DNA of 20,895 bases from UBA1181 sp045113275 (GTDB lineage: Bacteria > Bacteroidota > Bacteroidia > Bacteroidales > Paludibacteraceae). The notes below the pieces were generated by a model. The model saw nothing but the letters and a program-made list of their open reading frames with translations. It searched no databases and was not told the DNA's origin. Positions 1-8,396 of this stretch are shown here, piece by piece; the first letter of the stretch is position 1, and each line of letters starts with the position of its first letter. The stretch covers positions 1-20,895 of the forward strand of contig JBGUIU010000190.1 of assembly GCA_045113275.1 (NCBI GenBank), given 5' to 3'. Made by a program: the position numbers and the translations under genes.

Positions 1-222
1 CAAAGGAAGATCCTCCAGACTATTCTCCAAATCAAAATGGGCAAACATACACTTTGCATGAACACCCGCATCTGTGCGTCCGGCACCCGTTAACTCAACC
101 TGGCATCGTAAGATCCTGCATAAAGCCTCTGTCAATACAGACTGAACAGAAACATCATTAGGCTGTTCCTGCCATCCGTGGTAATTTGTACCCTTATAAG
201 CAAATTTTATACAGTATCTCAA
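1..222 (-). CDS. truA: tRNA pseudouridine(38-40) synthase TruA, N-terminal part (runs off left edge)
   Basis: TruA isomerises uridines 38-40 in the anticodon arm of many tRNAs. Only about the first 74 codons are inside the window. They show the family's N-terminal pattern YKGTNYHGWQ followed by the active-site motif GAGRTDAGVHA, whose Asp is the catalytic nucleophile. An in-frame TAG lies 30 nt upstream and no ATG exists between it and the conserved YCIKFAYKG segment. Translation must therefore start at a TTG: the one at 222 gives (M)RYCIKF, the usual length, and the one at 228 adds two residues. A weak purine stretch AAAGAAG lies 6 nt before the 222 TTG. The gene follows dapA by 54 nt, with an intrinsic terminator in between, so its transcription depends on read-through or on a promoter I cannot see. 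Family assignment is secure; the start is inferred. Confidence 0.93.
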   Translation of the reverse strand, partial: MRYCIKFAYKGTNYHGWQEQPNDVSVQSVLTEALCRILRCQVELTGAGRTDAGVHAKCMFAHFDLENSLEDLPL

Positions 223-232
223 AAGCAACTTC

Positions 233-265
233 TTTAAAAAGAAAGCCTAACTTTTCAATTAGGCT
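233..265 (-). terminator. Intrinsic terminator after dapA
   Basis: Read on the minus strand, AGCCTAA (265-259) pairs perfectly with TTAGGCT (250-244) around an 8-nt loop and is followed directly by the T-rich stretch TTCTTTTT. It lies 11 nt past the dapA stop, in the right orientation to end the dapA transcript just before truA. Confidence 0.8.
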
Positions 266-276
266 CTCCAGTATTT

Positions 277-1170
277 TTAACACTTAACATTTAAACTATT
301 AAGTACCTCTCGAATCTTCTCATACGTTACCATTCTAGTTGGCACCAGCGGCAACCGAAGCTTATTCTCAATATAACCCATCAACGAAAGCATACATTTT
401 GCACCTGCTGGATTACCATCCACGAACAACAGATCGAATAGATCCGTAAATTTCTGATGAATCACACGGGCTGATTCATAGTCACCTTGCAAGGACAATC
501 GTACCATACGTCCGAACTCCTTAGGGAATGCATTACCGATCACAGAAATGACACCTTGTGCTCCCATCGTTATCAACGGATATGTGATACCATCATCTCC
601 TGAGATAACCATAAAGTCTTTCGGTTTACGTTTGATTATATCGTTGATCTGATCCATGTTTCCACAGGCCTCTTTGATCGCGATGATATTCTTAAATTCA
701 CGAGCCAAACGAATCGTCGTATCAGGAAGCATATTCACTCCCGTACGGCCCGGTATATTATACAATATCACAGGCACAGGAGAACTCTCTGCAATTGCTT
801 TATAATGTTGATAAATACCTTCCTGAGATGGTTTGTTATAAAAAGGAACAACAGAAAGAATTGCATCTATCCCTGAAAAATCATCTTTCTTTAACTTGTC
901 AACAATTGCTTTTGTATTATTTCCTCCACAACCAAGAACGATAGGAACTCTACCTTTCACTTTATTTAAAACAAATTGCAAAACAGACTTCTTTTCCTCT
1001 TCCGTTAATGTTGGCGTTTCTGCTGTAGTTCCCAACACCACCAAATAATCTATACCACCTTGCAACTGATAATCCAATAGATTACCCAAGGCATCATAAT
1101 CGATACTATCATCCTCTTTAAATGGAGTGATTAGGGCAATTCCTAATCCTGTAAATTTTGTCTGTGTCAT
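277..1170 (-). CDS. dapA: 4-hydroxy-tetrahydrodipicolinate synthase (lysine/meso-DAP pathway)
   Basis: DapA condenses pyruvate with aspartate semialdehyde, the first committed step to meso-diaminopimelate for peptidoglycan and to lysine. It is a cytoplasmic TIM-barrel enzyme. I take the ATG at 1170 as start because the homologous region begins MTQTKFTGLGIALITPF; this gives 297 residues, the usual length. An upstream in-frame extension of 12 residues is unlike the family, and AGGAAG lies 11 nt before this ATG. Visible active-site elements are the Schiff-base lysine K166 (in IIAIKEACG), Y137 in ILYNIPGRTG, R142, and the GTTAETPTL loop with T49. It is the last gene before a strong terminator, about 69 nt behind the DUF6913-like gene; that gap contains a T10 tract on the minus strand. 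It is probably transcribed with ligA and the genes upstream. Assignment is very secure. Confidence 0.98.
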   Translation of the reverse strand: MTQTKFTGLGIALITPFKEDDSIDYDALGNLLDYQLQGGIDYLVVLGTTAETPTLTEEEKKSVLQFVLNKVKGRVPIVLGCGGNNTKAIVDKLKKDDFSGIDAILSVVPFYNKPSQEGIYQHYKAIAESSPVPVILYNIPGRTGVNMLPDTTIRLAREFKNIIAIKEACGNMDQINDIIKRKPKDFMVISGDDGITYPLITMGAQGVISVIGNAFPKEFGRMVRLSLQGDYESARVIHQKFTDLFDLLFVDGNPAGAKCMLSLMGYIENKLRLPLVPTRMVTYEKIREVLNSLNVKC

Positions 1171-1239
1171 TTTGTTAAAAATCTTCCTAATTTTTACAAA
1201 GTACAAAATTAAAAAAAAAATTGTCGAATACGCTGCTTT

Positions 1240-1782
1240 TTATTTCGCTATTTTTTTGCTCTGTATCGTTTTCAGATAATACATTATCTGCTCTAACAAT
1301 TCCATCCTGCTCATTTTCCGATCTCCTCGTATTTCCAAATCATACAGAGAATAATCTTCCTTGCATATTCCACATTTGCAATGTGCCTTCGATGCACCTG
1401 CAAGATATTTTAATGGGAAACACTCCTCCATGGTCAAATCTAACAAGACATCGGGCGTCTCCTTAATGAATTTACCTATAATAATTTTATTAGGTTTGGC
1501 AAAAAATGAAATAGATTTCGGATTTAAATAAGTGACCTTTTCTGAATCCTGACGAACATAATTATTTTGTGAAATATAACACCATACACTCACATTTTTT
1601 CCTGTCATGCATTTCAGAATATCATCCATCACCCCATTCTTTGGGGAATCAAGGGCAATCAGTATCTGTACATCCTGTACATCCTGCCAATTGATGAATT
1701 TTTTTTCTCTTCTGTATTTCTTATCTGATGCAAATCCAGAAATCTGCCAGTTAATATATTTCCGTTTTAGTCCTTCAAACAT
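1240..1782 (-). CDS. Small conserved Bacteroidetes protein, DUF6913-like
   Basis: A 180-residue soluble protein with no signal peptide or membrane segment. Its layout resembles the uncharacterised DUF6913 family found next to ligA/dapA in Bacteroidetes: a basic N-terminus, a strand with VQILIALD, then FIKETPDVLLDLTMEECFPLKYLAGASKA and an acidic helix at the end. The family match is from memory and the function is unknown. The ATG at 1782 is preferred because AAGGAG (1796-1791) lies 8 nt upstream; a GTG at 1791 is in frame but overlaps that site. The ribosome site sits against the ligA stop at 1798-1800, indicating translation from the ligA transcript. Unusual here are a CxCxxC cluster (C135, C137, C140, preceded by H134), which could bind metal, and a 9-bp tandem duplication that encodes DVQDVQ. 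Confidence 0.75.
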   Translation of the reverse strand: MFEGLKRKYINWQISGFASDKKYRREKKFINWQDVQDVQILIALDSPKNGVMDDILKCMTGKNVSVWCYISQNNYVRQDSEKVTYLNPKSISFFAKPNKIIIGKFIKETPDVLLDLTMEECFPLKYLAGASKAHCKCGICKEDYSLYDLEIRGDRKMSRMELLEQIMYYLKTIQSKKIAK

Positions 1783-1797
1783 TTTGAACACTCCTTA

Positions 1798-3798
1798 TTA
1801 TTTTATCATATTTTCAAAATCCTCTTCACTTATCATCTTTACATTCAGACTCTTAGCCTTTTCTAATTTTGCCGGTCCCATATTCTCTCCTGCAATCAGA
1901 TAATCTGTTTTAGACGATATAGAGGAGACATTCTTTCCTCCATTCTGTTCTATTAACAGCTTTAACTCATCGCGAGAATGTCGCTGGAAAGTACCACTAA
2001 TAATAATTGACAAACCTGCTAATTTATTTGTACGATTTTTTAGAACTTCTTCATCCAACTCAAACTGTAAACCTACCTGTTTCAGCCTATCTACAATCGC
2101 TCTATTTCCTTCTGATCGGAAATAATCATACACACTCTGCGCTATTCTCTCTCCAACTTCATCTATCACTTGCAGATCAGGTACAGTAGCTCTCTCTATC
2201 ATTTCTATGCTCTTCATCGCATTGGCAATCTTCTTCGCCGTGGTAGCCCCAACATAGCGAATTCCCAAGGCAAACAGCACTCGTTCAAAAGGAACCTTTT
2301 TGGATTTCTCCAGACTCTCTATCACATTCTTGGCACTGGTTTCGCCCCAACGATCCAAACCAGACAACTCTCTCATATCTAAATCATACAGATCTGCGAT
2401 ATTCTTTATCATTCCTTTGTTATACAACAGATTGATATTTTCTTCTCCTAGATTGATATCCATGGCTTTACGTCCCACAAAATGCTCTATCCTACCTTTT
2501 ATCTGTGGCGGACAATGGGCATCATTAGGACAATAATGCGCGGCTTCTCCTTCCAAACGTATCAATGGAGTTCCACACTCTGGACACTTTGTAATAAACT
2601 GTACCTTCTCGCCTATATCAATACCTCGCTGATTATAATCCACACCAACAATCTTAGGGATAATCTCCCCTCCTTTCTCCACATATACCATATCCCCAAT
2701 ATACAGATCCAACGAACGAATGATATCTGCATTATGTAATGAGGCGCGTTTCACAATTGTACCCGACAACTGTACGGGATTCAAATTGGCCACAGGAGTA
2801 ATGGCGCCCGTCCTTCCAACTTGATAGGATATAGAATTCAACCTTGTACATGCTCGTTCCGCTTGAAACTTATAGGCTATGGCCCAACGTGGAGATTTTG
2901 CCGTATAACCCAACTGCTCCTGCTGAGCAATAGAATTCACTTTCAAAACGATACCATCTGTTGCTACCGGCAAGTTCTTCCGCTCAACATCCCAATATTG
3001 AATAAAATCGAATATTTCATCAACAGAATGACACACCTTCATCGCATCGGAGATCTTAAATCCCCACTTCTGCGCCGCTTTTAGATTATCATAATGTGTG
3101 TCCTCCGGAATCGTATCACCCAACAGATAGTACAGATAAGAGTCTAATTTCCGCTTCGACACCTCCTTCGAATTTTGCATCTTCAACGTACCGGATGCTG
3201 CATTCCTCGGATTAGCAAATAAAGGTTCTTCATTCTGAAGACGCTCTTCATTCAATTTTTCAAAAACTATCCAAGGCATTAATATCTCTCCTCGGATTTC
3301 AAACTCATCTGGATAATCACCATGAAGAACCAACGGAATCGAACGAATGGTTCGAACATTATCAGTCACATCATCACCTTTCTCTCCATCCCCTCGTGTC
3401 ACCGCACGAACTAATTTACCATGTTCATATGTCAACGAGATGGATGTTCCATCATATTTCAACTCACAGACGATTTCAAACGATTCGCCTTCCAATCCTT
3501 TAGATACTCTTTGGTAGAAGTCTGACACCTCTTCCTTCGAATAGGTATTGCCTAAAGACAACATCGGATACTTATGTGCAACCTGCTGGAAATTTTTGGA
3601 TATATCACTTCCAACTCTCTGAGTAGGAGAAGAGGAATCAAACATCTCTGGATGCCGCATTTCCAAATCTTGTAATTCCTTCATCATCTGATCAAATTCA
3701 AAATCAGAAATGGTCGGAGATGATAAAACATAATAATTATAATTATGCTTATTCAACTCATTCCTTAGATATTCTATCCTTTCTATATCTTTCTCCAT
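1798..3798 (-). CDS. ligA: NAD+-dependent DNA ligase LigA
   Basis: LigA seals nicks during replication and repair using NAD+ as adenylate donor. The ATG at 3798 gives 666 residues, close to E. coli LigA (671). Domains in order: Ia region with the YYV...P..SD pattern (about 20-32), adenylation domain with the catalytic lysine K114 in ELKYDGTSIS, OB fold (about 315-395), a four-Cys zinc finger (CPECG...CPNDAHC, about 405-430), helix-hairpin-helix repeats, and a C-terminal BRCT domain starting at LAGLSIIISGTF. The reading frame stays open back to a TTG at 3819, but those 7 extra residues do not belong to the family and AGAGAAAC precedes the ATG at 3798. It follows trxB by 83 nt, a gap in which I see no convincing promoter, so it is probably in the ftsK-dapA transcript. 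Assignment is very secure. Confidence 0.98.
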   Translation of the reverse strand: MEKDIERIEYLRNELNKHNYNYYVLSSPTISDFEFDQMMKELQDLEMRHPEMFDSSSPTQRVGSDISKNFQQVAHKYPMLSLGNTYSKEEVSDFYQRVSKGLEGESFEIVCELKYDGTSISLTYEHGKLVRAVTRGDGEKGDDVTDNVRTIRSIPLVLHGDYPDEFEIRGEILMPWIVFEKLNEERLQNEEPLFANPRNAASGTLKMQNSKEVSKRKLDSYLYYLLGDTIPEDTHYDNLKAAQKWGFKISDAMKVCHSVDEIFDFIQYWDVERKNLPVATDGIVLKVNSIAQQEQLGYTAKSPRWAIAYKFQAERACTRLNSISYQVGRTGAITPVANLNPVQLSGTIVKRASLHNADIIRSLDLYIGDMVYVEKGGEIIPKIVGVDYNQRGIDIGEKVQFITKCPECGTPLIRLEGEAAHYCPNDAHCPPQIKGRIEHFVGRKAMDINLGEENINLLYNKGMIKNIADLYDLDMRELSGLDRWGETSAKNVIESLEKSKKVPFERVLFALGIRYVGATTAKKIANAMKSIEMIERATVPDLQVIDEVGERIAQSVYDYFRSEGNRAIVDRLKQVGLQFELDEEVLKNRTNKLAGLSIIISGTFQRHSRDELKLLIEQNGGKNVSSISSKTDYLIAGENMGPAKLEKAKSLNVKMISEEDFENMIK

Positions 3799-3881
3799 TG
3801 TTTCTCTTTTACAGATCAATCCATATTTTGGTTGCCAGTCTCCAACTACATCAATAGACAGACTTCAGATCATGCTCTATT

Positions 3882-4829
3882 TTATAATCCTTGTGCCAAT
3901 AAATAACGTTCTGCATCCTTTGCGGCCTTACATCCACTGGCTGCAGCCGTGATTGCTTGACGATAAGAAGGATCAGCCACATCACCCGCCGCATAAACAC
4001 TCGGCATAGACGTTTGTGCTGTTGCACCAATTGTTTTGATATATCCTTCTACATCTACATCAATATAATCTGAGAACAAAGCAGAGTTTGGATGATGTCC
4101 TATAGCCAAGAACAACCCATCAACAAGGATACTATACTCCTCTTGATTAGCTTCGCCTCGGTTCTTCATCAAAAGTGCCGACTGCACTCCATTCTCACCA
4201 TCCAGTCCAATTACCTCATGCTTATATAAGATTTCTATCTTGTCATTATTAATGACTCTTTCCTGCATCACTTTAGAAGCACGCAGTTTATCCTTTCTAA
4301 CTGCCAGATAAACCTTCGAACATGCTCTTGCCAGATACAGTGCATCCTCGCATGCTGTGTCGCCACCGCCAACTACGATAACTTTCTTTTTACGATAAAA
4401 AAAGCCATCACAGGTTGCACAGGCTGAGACACCTAAGCCTGCATATTTTTTTTCATCATCTAATCCTAAATATTTTGCAGAAGCACCTGTCGATATGATA
4501 AGTGTAGTTGCTTCTATCTTCTTTTCTCCATCAATCGTTATGATATGATGATTAGGGCTCAACTCTGCTTTCGTAGCAATTCCCAATCGCACATCCGCAC
4601 CAAATCGTATCGCTTGCTTGCGTATATCCTCCATCATCTCAGCTCCTGATATTCCCTCTGGATATCCAGGGAAATTCTCAATCTCCGTAGTTGTTGTCAA
4701 CTGTCCTCCTGGTAATATACCTTCATATAACACTGGTGCCAAATTGGCTCTTGCCGCATATATAGCAGCTGTATAACCTGCTGGTCCTGAACCGATGATC
4801 AGGCAACGAACTTTCTCTATATCAGCCAT
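3882..4829 (-). CDS. trxB: Thioredoxin-disulfide reductase
   Basis: A cytoplasmic flavoenzyme that passes electrons from NADPH through FAD and a redox disulfide to thioredoxin. The 315-residue protein has the usual low-molecular-weight TrxB architecture: an FAD-binding GSGPAG (13-18), the redox pair C137-A-T-C140 in SACATCDGFF, the NADPH-binding GGGDTA (154-159), and a C-terminal FAD contact AAGDVADPSYRQAITAAASG. The start ATG at 4829 fits the family. The gene lies 36 nt after the LolA-like gene and 83 nt before ligA on the same strand. Close homologues of this size include AhpF-type domains, but no extra N-terminal domain is present here. Confidence 0.97.
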   Translation of the reverse strand: MADIEKVRCLIIGSGPAGYTAAIYAARANLAPVLYEGILPGGQLTTTTEIENFPGYPEGISGAEMMEDIRKQAIRFGADVRLGIATKAELSPNHHIITIDGEKKIEATTLIISTGASAKYLGLDDEKKYAGLGVSACATCDGFFYRKKKVIVVGGGDTACEDALYLARACSKVYLAVRKDKLRASKVMQERVINNDKIEILYKHEVIGLDGENGVQSALLMKNRGEANQEEYSILVDGLFLAIGHHPNSALFSDYIDVDVEGYIKTIGATAQTSMPSVYAAGDVADPSYRQAITAAASGCKAAKDAERYLLAQGL

Positions 4830-4865
4830 ATTATTTTGAATTAATGATTACTCTTATATTTTTTG

Positions 4866-5525
4866 TCATCTCAAATCAACCACTTCCACATTCGGATGAT
4901 TCTTCGTGTTAAACACAAATAAATCATCTGCTAAGCTCTTCGGATTCTCCATTTTGGTCACATAGAACTGAGTAGTCACTCCATTCTTACCTCTGAATGA
5001 GATGGTATTTAACTGCAACGTCTCTTTTTCAATCAGTAATGTGATGATTGAATATTTACTTTTCAAATCATTCGGATATAATTCTACCTTTTCCATGACT
5101 TTACCATTCACCTTCACAGTCCCAAGGTAACGCATCTTATAATCTGTAGCACATGATTTCATCAACAGAATAGGATTGACATCCTTCAAATCTTCTTTTT
5201 CAGGATGACTAATCGTAACCTCACCCTCCTTCACCATATAAACACACTCCGTCTTCCCATCAAAATAGGTCTCAACATCCTGCATCTGTAATTTAAACTT
5301 CTCTCCTTTCAAAATCACCTTACCCGGGAACGATTCCTCTTCCCCGTTTTTAGTGTTTTCTATTTTCATCATAAAATCTGCCACAACACCTTTTTTAGAC
5401 TCAAATGCTTCGATTGCTTTATTTAACAACATCTTCGCCTTTGGATCTACAGCTTTTTCCTGCGCCATCCCCATTATGGGCAATAGACACGATATACATA
5501 CAACTAAAAATTTCTTCATTTCCAT
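4866..5525 (-). CDS. LolA-like periplasmic outer-membrane lipoprotein carrier protein
   Basis: Predicted periplasmic protein of about 219 residues. It begins with a signal peptide (MEMKKFLVVCISCLLPIMGMAQ) with a likely signal peptidase I cut after GMA; there is no lipobox. The mature part has the LolA pattern: an N-terminal helix (AKMLLNKAIEAFESKKGVVADFMMKI) followed by beta-strands ending in DDLFVFNTKNHPNVEVVDLR, where VDLR is the usual C-terminal signature. LolA-type proteins ferry lipoproteins across the periplasm. Bacteroidetes copies belong to a divergent subfamily (LolA_2), and direct proof of that role for them is limited. It starts 10 nt after the ftsK stop, an arrangement I know from other Bacteroidetes. 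A second ATG at 5519 (MKKFL...) is an equally good start. Confidence 0.85.
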   Translation of the reverse strand: MEMKKFLVVCISCLLPIMGMAQEKAVDPKAKMLLNKAIEAFESKKGVVADFMMKIENTKNGEEESFPGKVILKGEKFKLQMQDVETYFDGKTECVYMVKEGEVTISHPEKEDLKDVNPILLMKSCATDYKMRYLGTVKVNGKVMEKVELYPNDLKSKYSIITLLIEKETLQLNTISFRGKNGVTTQFYVTKMENPKSLADDLFVFNTKNHPNVEVVDLR

Positions 5526-5535
5526 TCTAATTTTA

Positions 5536-8154
5536 TTACAAAGAATTTAACATGGAATCCAATTGTACCATGTCTGTAACCAAGACCTGTCGAGGCTTAC
5601 TTCCCTCTGCAGGTCCCACGATACCAGCAGCTTCCAGCTGATCCATGATTCTTCCCGCACGGTTATATCCAATGGAGAACTTTCTCTGAATCATTGATGT
5701 GGATCCCTGCTGTGTAGCCACAACCAATTCTGCCACCTCATTAAACATGGAATCTTTCTTCGACAAATCAACATCTTTCACCTCTCCTCCTTCACTCTCA
5801 TCATGGTATTCTGGCAAAATAAAGGCTGTTGGATATCCCTGCTGACCAGCAATATGCTTCGCTATACGTTCCACCTCCGGTGTATCAACCAAGGCACATT
5901 GCACACGATCCAAATCATTTCCCTGCGAAATCAACATATCACCCCTACCAATCAACTGATCAGCTCCACTCGTATCCAAAATAACACGCGACTCCAAACC
6001 TGTCGAAACACGGAAGGCAAATCGAGCTGGGAAATTAGCTCGTATCACACCCGTGATGATATTTGCAGATGGACGCTGAGTGGCAAGTATCATGTGTATT
6101 CCCACCGCACGCGCTTTCTGTGCAATACGCGCAATAGGTGTCTCCACCTCTTTTCCTACCTGCATAATCAAATCTGCAAACTCATCTATCACAACGACAA
6201 TATAAGGCATGAAATGATGCCCTTTATTAGGATTCAATCGTCTATTGATGAATTTCTCATTATACTCCTTAATCTGACGAACCGATGCTTCCTTCAACAA
6301 CTCATATCGCTGATCCATCTCTATACATAGAGAATTCAACGTATTCACAACCTTCTTCACATCTGTTATGATTGCATCCTCCTCATCCGGCATCTTCGCC
6401 AAGAAATGTTTCTCGATCGGTGCATACATACTAAACTCCACCATCTTAGGATCAACCATCACAAACTTCAACTCAGATGGATGTTTCTTGTACAACAACG
6501 AAGTGATGATCGCATTCAGTCCGACAGACTTACCTTGTCCCGTAGCACCTGCAACCAATACATGCGGCATCTTACATAAATCCAACATAAACACCTCGTT
6601 CGTAATCGTTTTACCTAATGCTATCGGCAAATCAAACTTGGATTCCTGGAATTTCTTACTTCCAATGATCTCTGCCATCGGCACAATGACCGGTTTTGCA
6701 TTAGGCACCTCAATACCGATTGTTCCTTTTCCTGGTATAGGCGCTATTATACGGATTCCCTTTGCCGCAATTGTCAATGCTATATCATCGCCCAAATTAC
6801 GTATTTTAGCAATACGTACACCTGGTGCTGGAGTAACTTCATACAATGTCACCGTAGGTCCTACAGTAGCCCGAATAGAGGTGATCTCCACACCGAAACT
6901 ACGCAATACCTCAACGATTCGATTCTTATTCTGATTCTGCTCTTCTACATCAATATTTTGTTGTACGGGATGCTCATCAAACAGATCCAACGACGGTTTT
7001 TTATAGTTCTCCAAATCCTTAGTCGGATCATACAACTCACTTATATCCTCCTCCTTCACCATCTCAACATTGGTCTGTTCGATCGTAAAGCCAACGTCAT
7101 CTTTATCTGATCCTTCAACCTTTATAACGGTTGAATTTGTTTCATTCTCCTGATTCTTTTCGCCCGAATTCTCTGGATTCTCCTCCGTTGTTCCATTGGA
7201 TTGTAAATCAGATGTATATTCATCAGGTTTAGGCGATTCTACAATAAATTCAATATCTGAAGTAGTAGGTTGAACTAGTTTTTCTCCTCCCTCATCATCT
7301 CCTGTAACACTATTAACTTCCGGAAGGGTGGTCTCCCCCTCTCCAGCCTGTGTCTGAGGATCAACTGTTGTGTTTTCCCCCTCTTTGTCTCCTATTGGTG
7401 ATGTCTCCCCTGTATCTGTTTGATCACCTCCTTGTCCTTCACCATCCTGCAAATTGACACCTTGATTGTCTGATGGTGCATTATTTTCTACATTATTTTC
7501 CGCACCATCCACATCTAATGCCACTTTAGGACCAAACAAGAAAGAGATCGATGAATTGAATTTCTCAAAGACTCCCTCAAAGGCATAAAACGAAAAGATC
7601 AAAAGTGATAAGATCAAAAGCAAGACAATGCCAACATAGCCTACATTCGACTTGAGGAACAATGTCATCCAATATCCATGCTCTCCGCCTAAAAACAAAA
7701 ATGTTGAATCGTATTTATCTACGAATGAGCCCAATAGCAATGAGCCCCATATAAGGAAGAACGAACAAATGAAAAAAACGCGAAGCATCTTCCCTTTAAA
7801 TGGCTGAATATTGATCAACCAAAATCCGATGAGGAACAAATAAAACAAATAAAAAAAGACTGATAATCCAAACGTTCTGTTGATAAAAAAATCAGACAGC
7901 CGAGCGCCAATCAAACCAGTCCAATTTTGTATGTTTTCCGACAAATATTCTGCCGAATAGTCTCCTGTAAGAAGATTTTGGTCCTCCCATCCCGTAAAAA
8001 AGAAAGAAAAGAAAGACAATGCAAGGAACAATCCAAATATAATAACGATCACACCAACACCGACACGTATTGGCTCAGTAGAAATCGCCGCCTTGATTTT
8101 GGAAAAGAATCCCTTCTTCTGATTTCCCTCCTGTTTCTCTTTCTCTTTTTCCAT
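5536..8154 (-). CDS. ftsK: DNA translocase FtsK (SpoIIIE family)
   Basis: FtsK sits at the division septum and pumps chromosome termini into daughter cells, activating dimer resolution. The ATG at 8154 gives 872 residues; the frame also reads back to a TTG at 8178. Four hydrophobic segments lie at about 30-53, 94-115, 123-143 and 172-192. A Gly/Asp/Glu/Thr/Asn-rich linker of about 175 residues (about 212-387) follows. Then comes the motor: FtsK alpha region (VEITSIRATVGPTVTLYEV), Walker A GATGQGKS (536-543), Walker B VVVIDE (about 653-658), and a C-terminal winged-helix gamma domain (MIQRKFSIGYNRAGRIMDQLE) that reads polar DNA sequences. It opens the run ftsK-lolA-like-trxB-ligA-DUF6913-dapA. 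Assignment is very secure; linker borders are estimates. Confidence 0.97.
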   Translation of the reverse strand: MEKEKEKQEGNQKKGFFSKIKAAISTEPIRVGVGVIVIIFGLFLALSFFSFFFTGWEDQNLLTGDYSAEYLSENIQNWTGLIGARLSDFFINRTFGLSVFFYLFYLFLIGFWLINIQPFKGKMLRVFFICSFFLIWGSLLLGSFVDKYDSTFLFLGGEHGYWMTLFLKSNVGYVGIVLLLILSLLIFSFYAFEGVFEKFNSSISFLFGPKVALDVDGAENNVENNAPSDNQGVNLQDGEGQGGDQTDTGETSPIGDKEGENTTVDPQTQAGEGETTLPEVNSVTGDDEGGEKLVQPTTSDIEFIVESPKPDEYTSDLQSNGTTEENPENSGEKNQENETNSTVIKVEGSDKDDVGFTIEQTNVEMVKEEDISELYDPTKDLENYKKPSLDLFDEHPVQQNIDVEEQNQNKNRIVEVLRSFGVEITSIRATVGPTVTLYEVTPAPGVRIAKIRNLGDDIALTIAAKGIRIIAPIPGKGTIGIEVPNAKPVIVPMAEIIGSKKFQESKFDLPIALGKTITNEVFMLDLCKMPHVLVAGATGQGKSVGLNAIITSLLYKKHPSELKFVMVDPKMVEFSMYAPIEKHFLAKMPDEEDAIITDVKKVVNTLNSLCIEMDQRYELLKEASVRQIKEYNEKFINRRLNPNKGHHFMPYIVVVIDEFADLIMQVGKEVETPIARIAQKARAVGIHMILATQRPSANIITGVIRANFPARFAFRVSTGLESRVILDTSGADQLIGRGDMLISQGNDLDRVQCALVDTPEVERIAKHIAGQQGYPTAFILPEYHDESEGGEVKDVDLSKKDSMFNEVAELVVATQQGSTSMIQRKFSIGYNRAGRIMDQLEAAGIVGPAEGSKPRQVLVTDMVQLDSMLNSL

Positions 8155-8175
8155 ATCATAACCATTTATAAAGTA

Positions 8176-8183
8176 CAAAAATA
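8176..8183 (-). promoter_or_regulatory. Weak candidate -7 element for ftsK
   Basis: On the minus strand TATTTTTG matches the Bacteroidetes -7 consensus TAnnTTTG, 21 nt before the ftsK ATG. I find no TTTG-like -33 element at the expected 19-21 nt distance, so this is only a candidate. A promoter somewhere between 8155 and 8320 is expected because the rho transcript ends at the hairpin just upstream. Confidence 0.3.
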
Positions 8184-8320
8184 CAAAAATTATTCTACCT
8201 AATCGTCCGATTTTTAGTTAATTTTAAAAGATTTTTCTTAAAATAGATTACATAACACATCGACAGAGCAGCTAATTTCAACAGCAACATTTTTTCATTC
8301 CAATTATACATTTATACCCA

Positions 8321-8371
8321 TAAAGAAATTCCCTTTCTCACCATACCTGAAAGGAGGAAGAGAAAGGGAAT
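8321..8371 (-). terminator. Intrinsic terminator after rho
   Basis: On the minus strand ATTCCCTTTCTC (8371-8360) pairs perfectly over 12 bp with GAGAAAGGGAAT (8339-8328). The 20-nt loop may itself fold (CCT/AGG), and the stem is followed by TTCTTTA. It starts 25 nt after the rho stop. The short imperfect T tract makes efficiency uncertain. Between it and the stop lies a small second inverted repeat, ATGAA-AAAAA-TTCAT (8381-8395). Confidence 0.7.
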
Positions 8372-8396
8372 GACAAAAGAATGAAAAAAATTCATC

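Noticed and set aside
1171..1239. T10 tract and CGAA(A)TA/TATTCG repeat before dapA as a terminator, and TACTTTG as a promoter
   Set aside because: The stem is short with a bulge, and TACTTTG lacks one base of the TAnnTTTG consensus with no -33 partner; neither is strong enough to list.
5803..6330. 175-codon plus-strand open frame opposite the 3' half of ftsK
   Set aside because: Antisense shadow of a conserved coding region, with odd composition (rich in His, Arg, Ile, Ser).
6368..6934. 188-codon plus-strand open frame opposite ftsK
   Set aside because: It lies wholly within the FtsK motor domain, whose protein sequence is strongly conserved; this is the antisense shadow.
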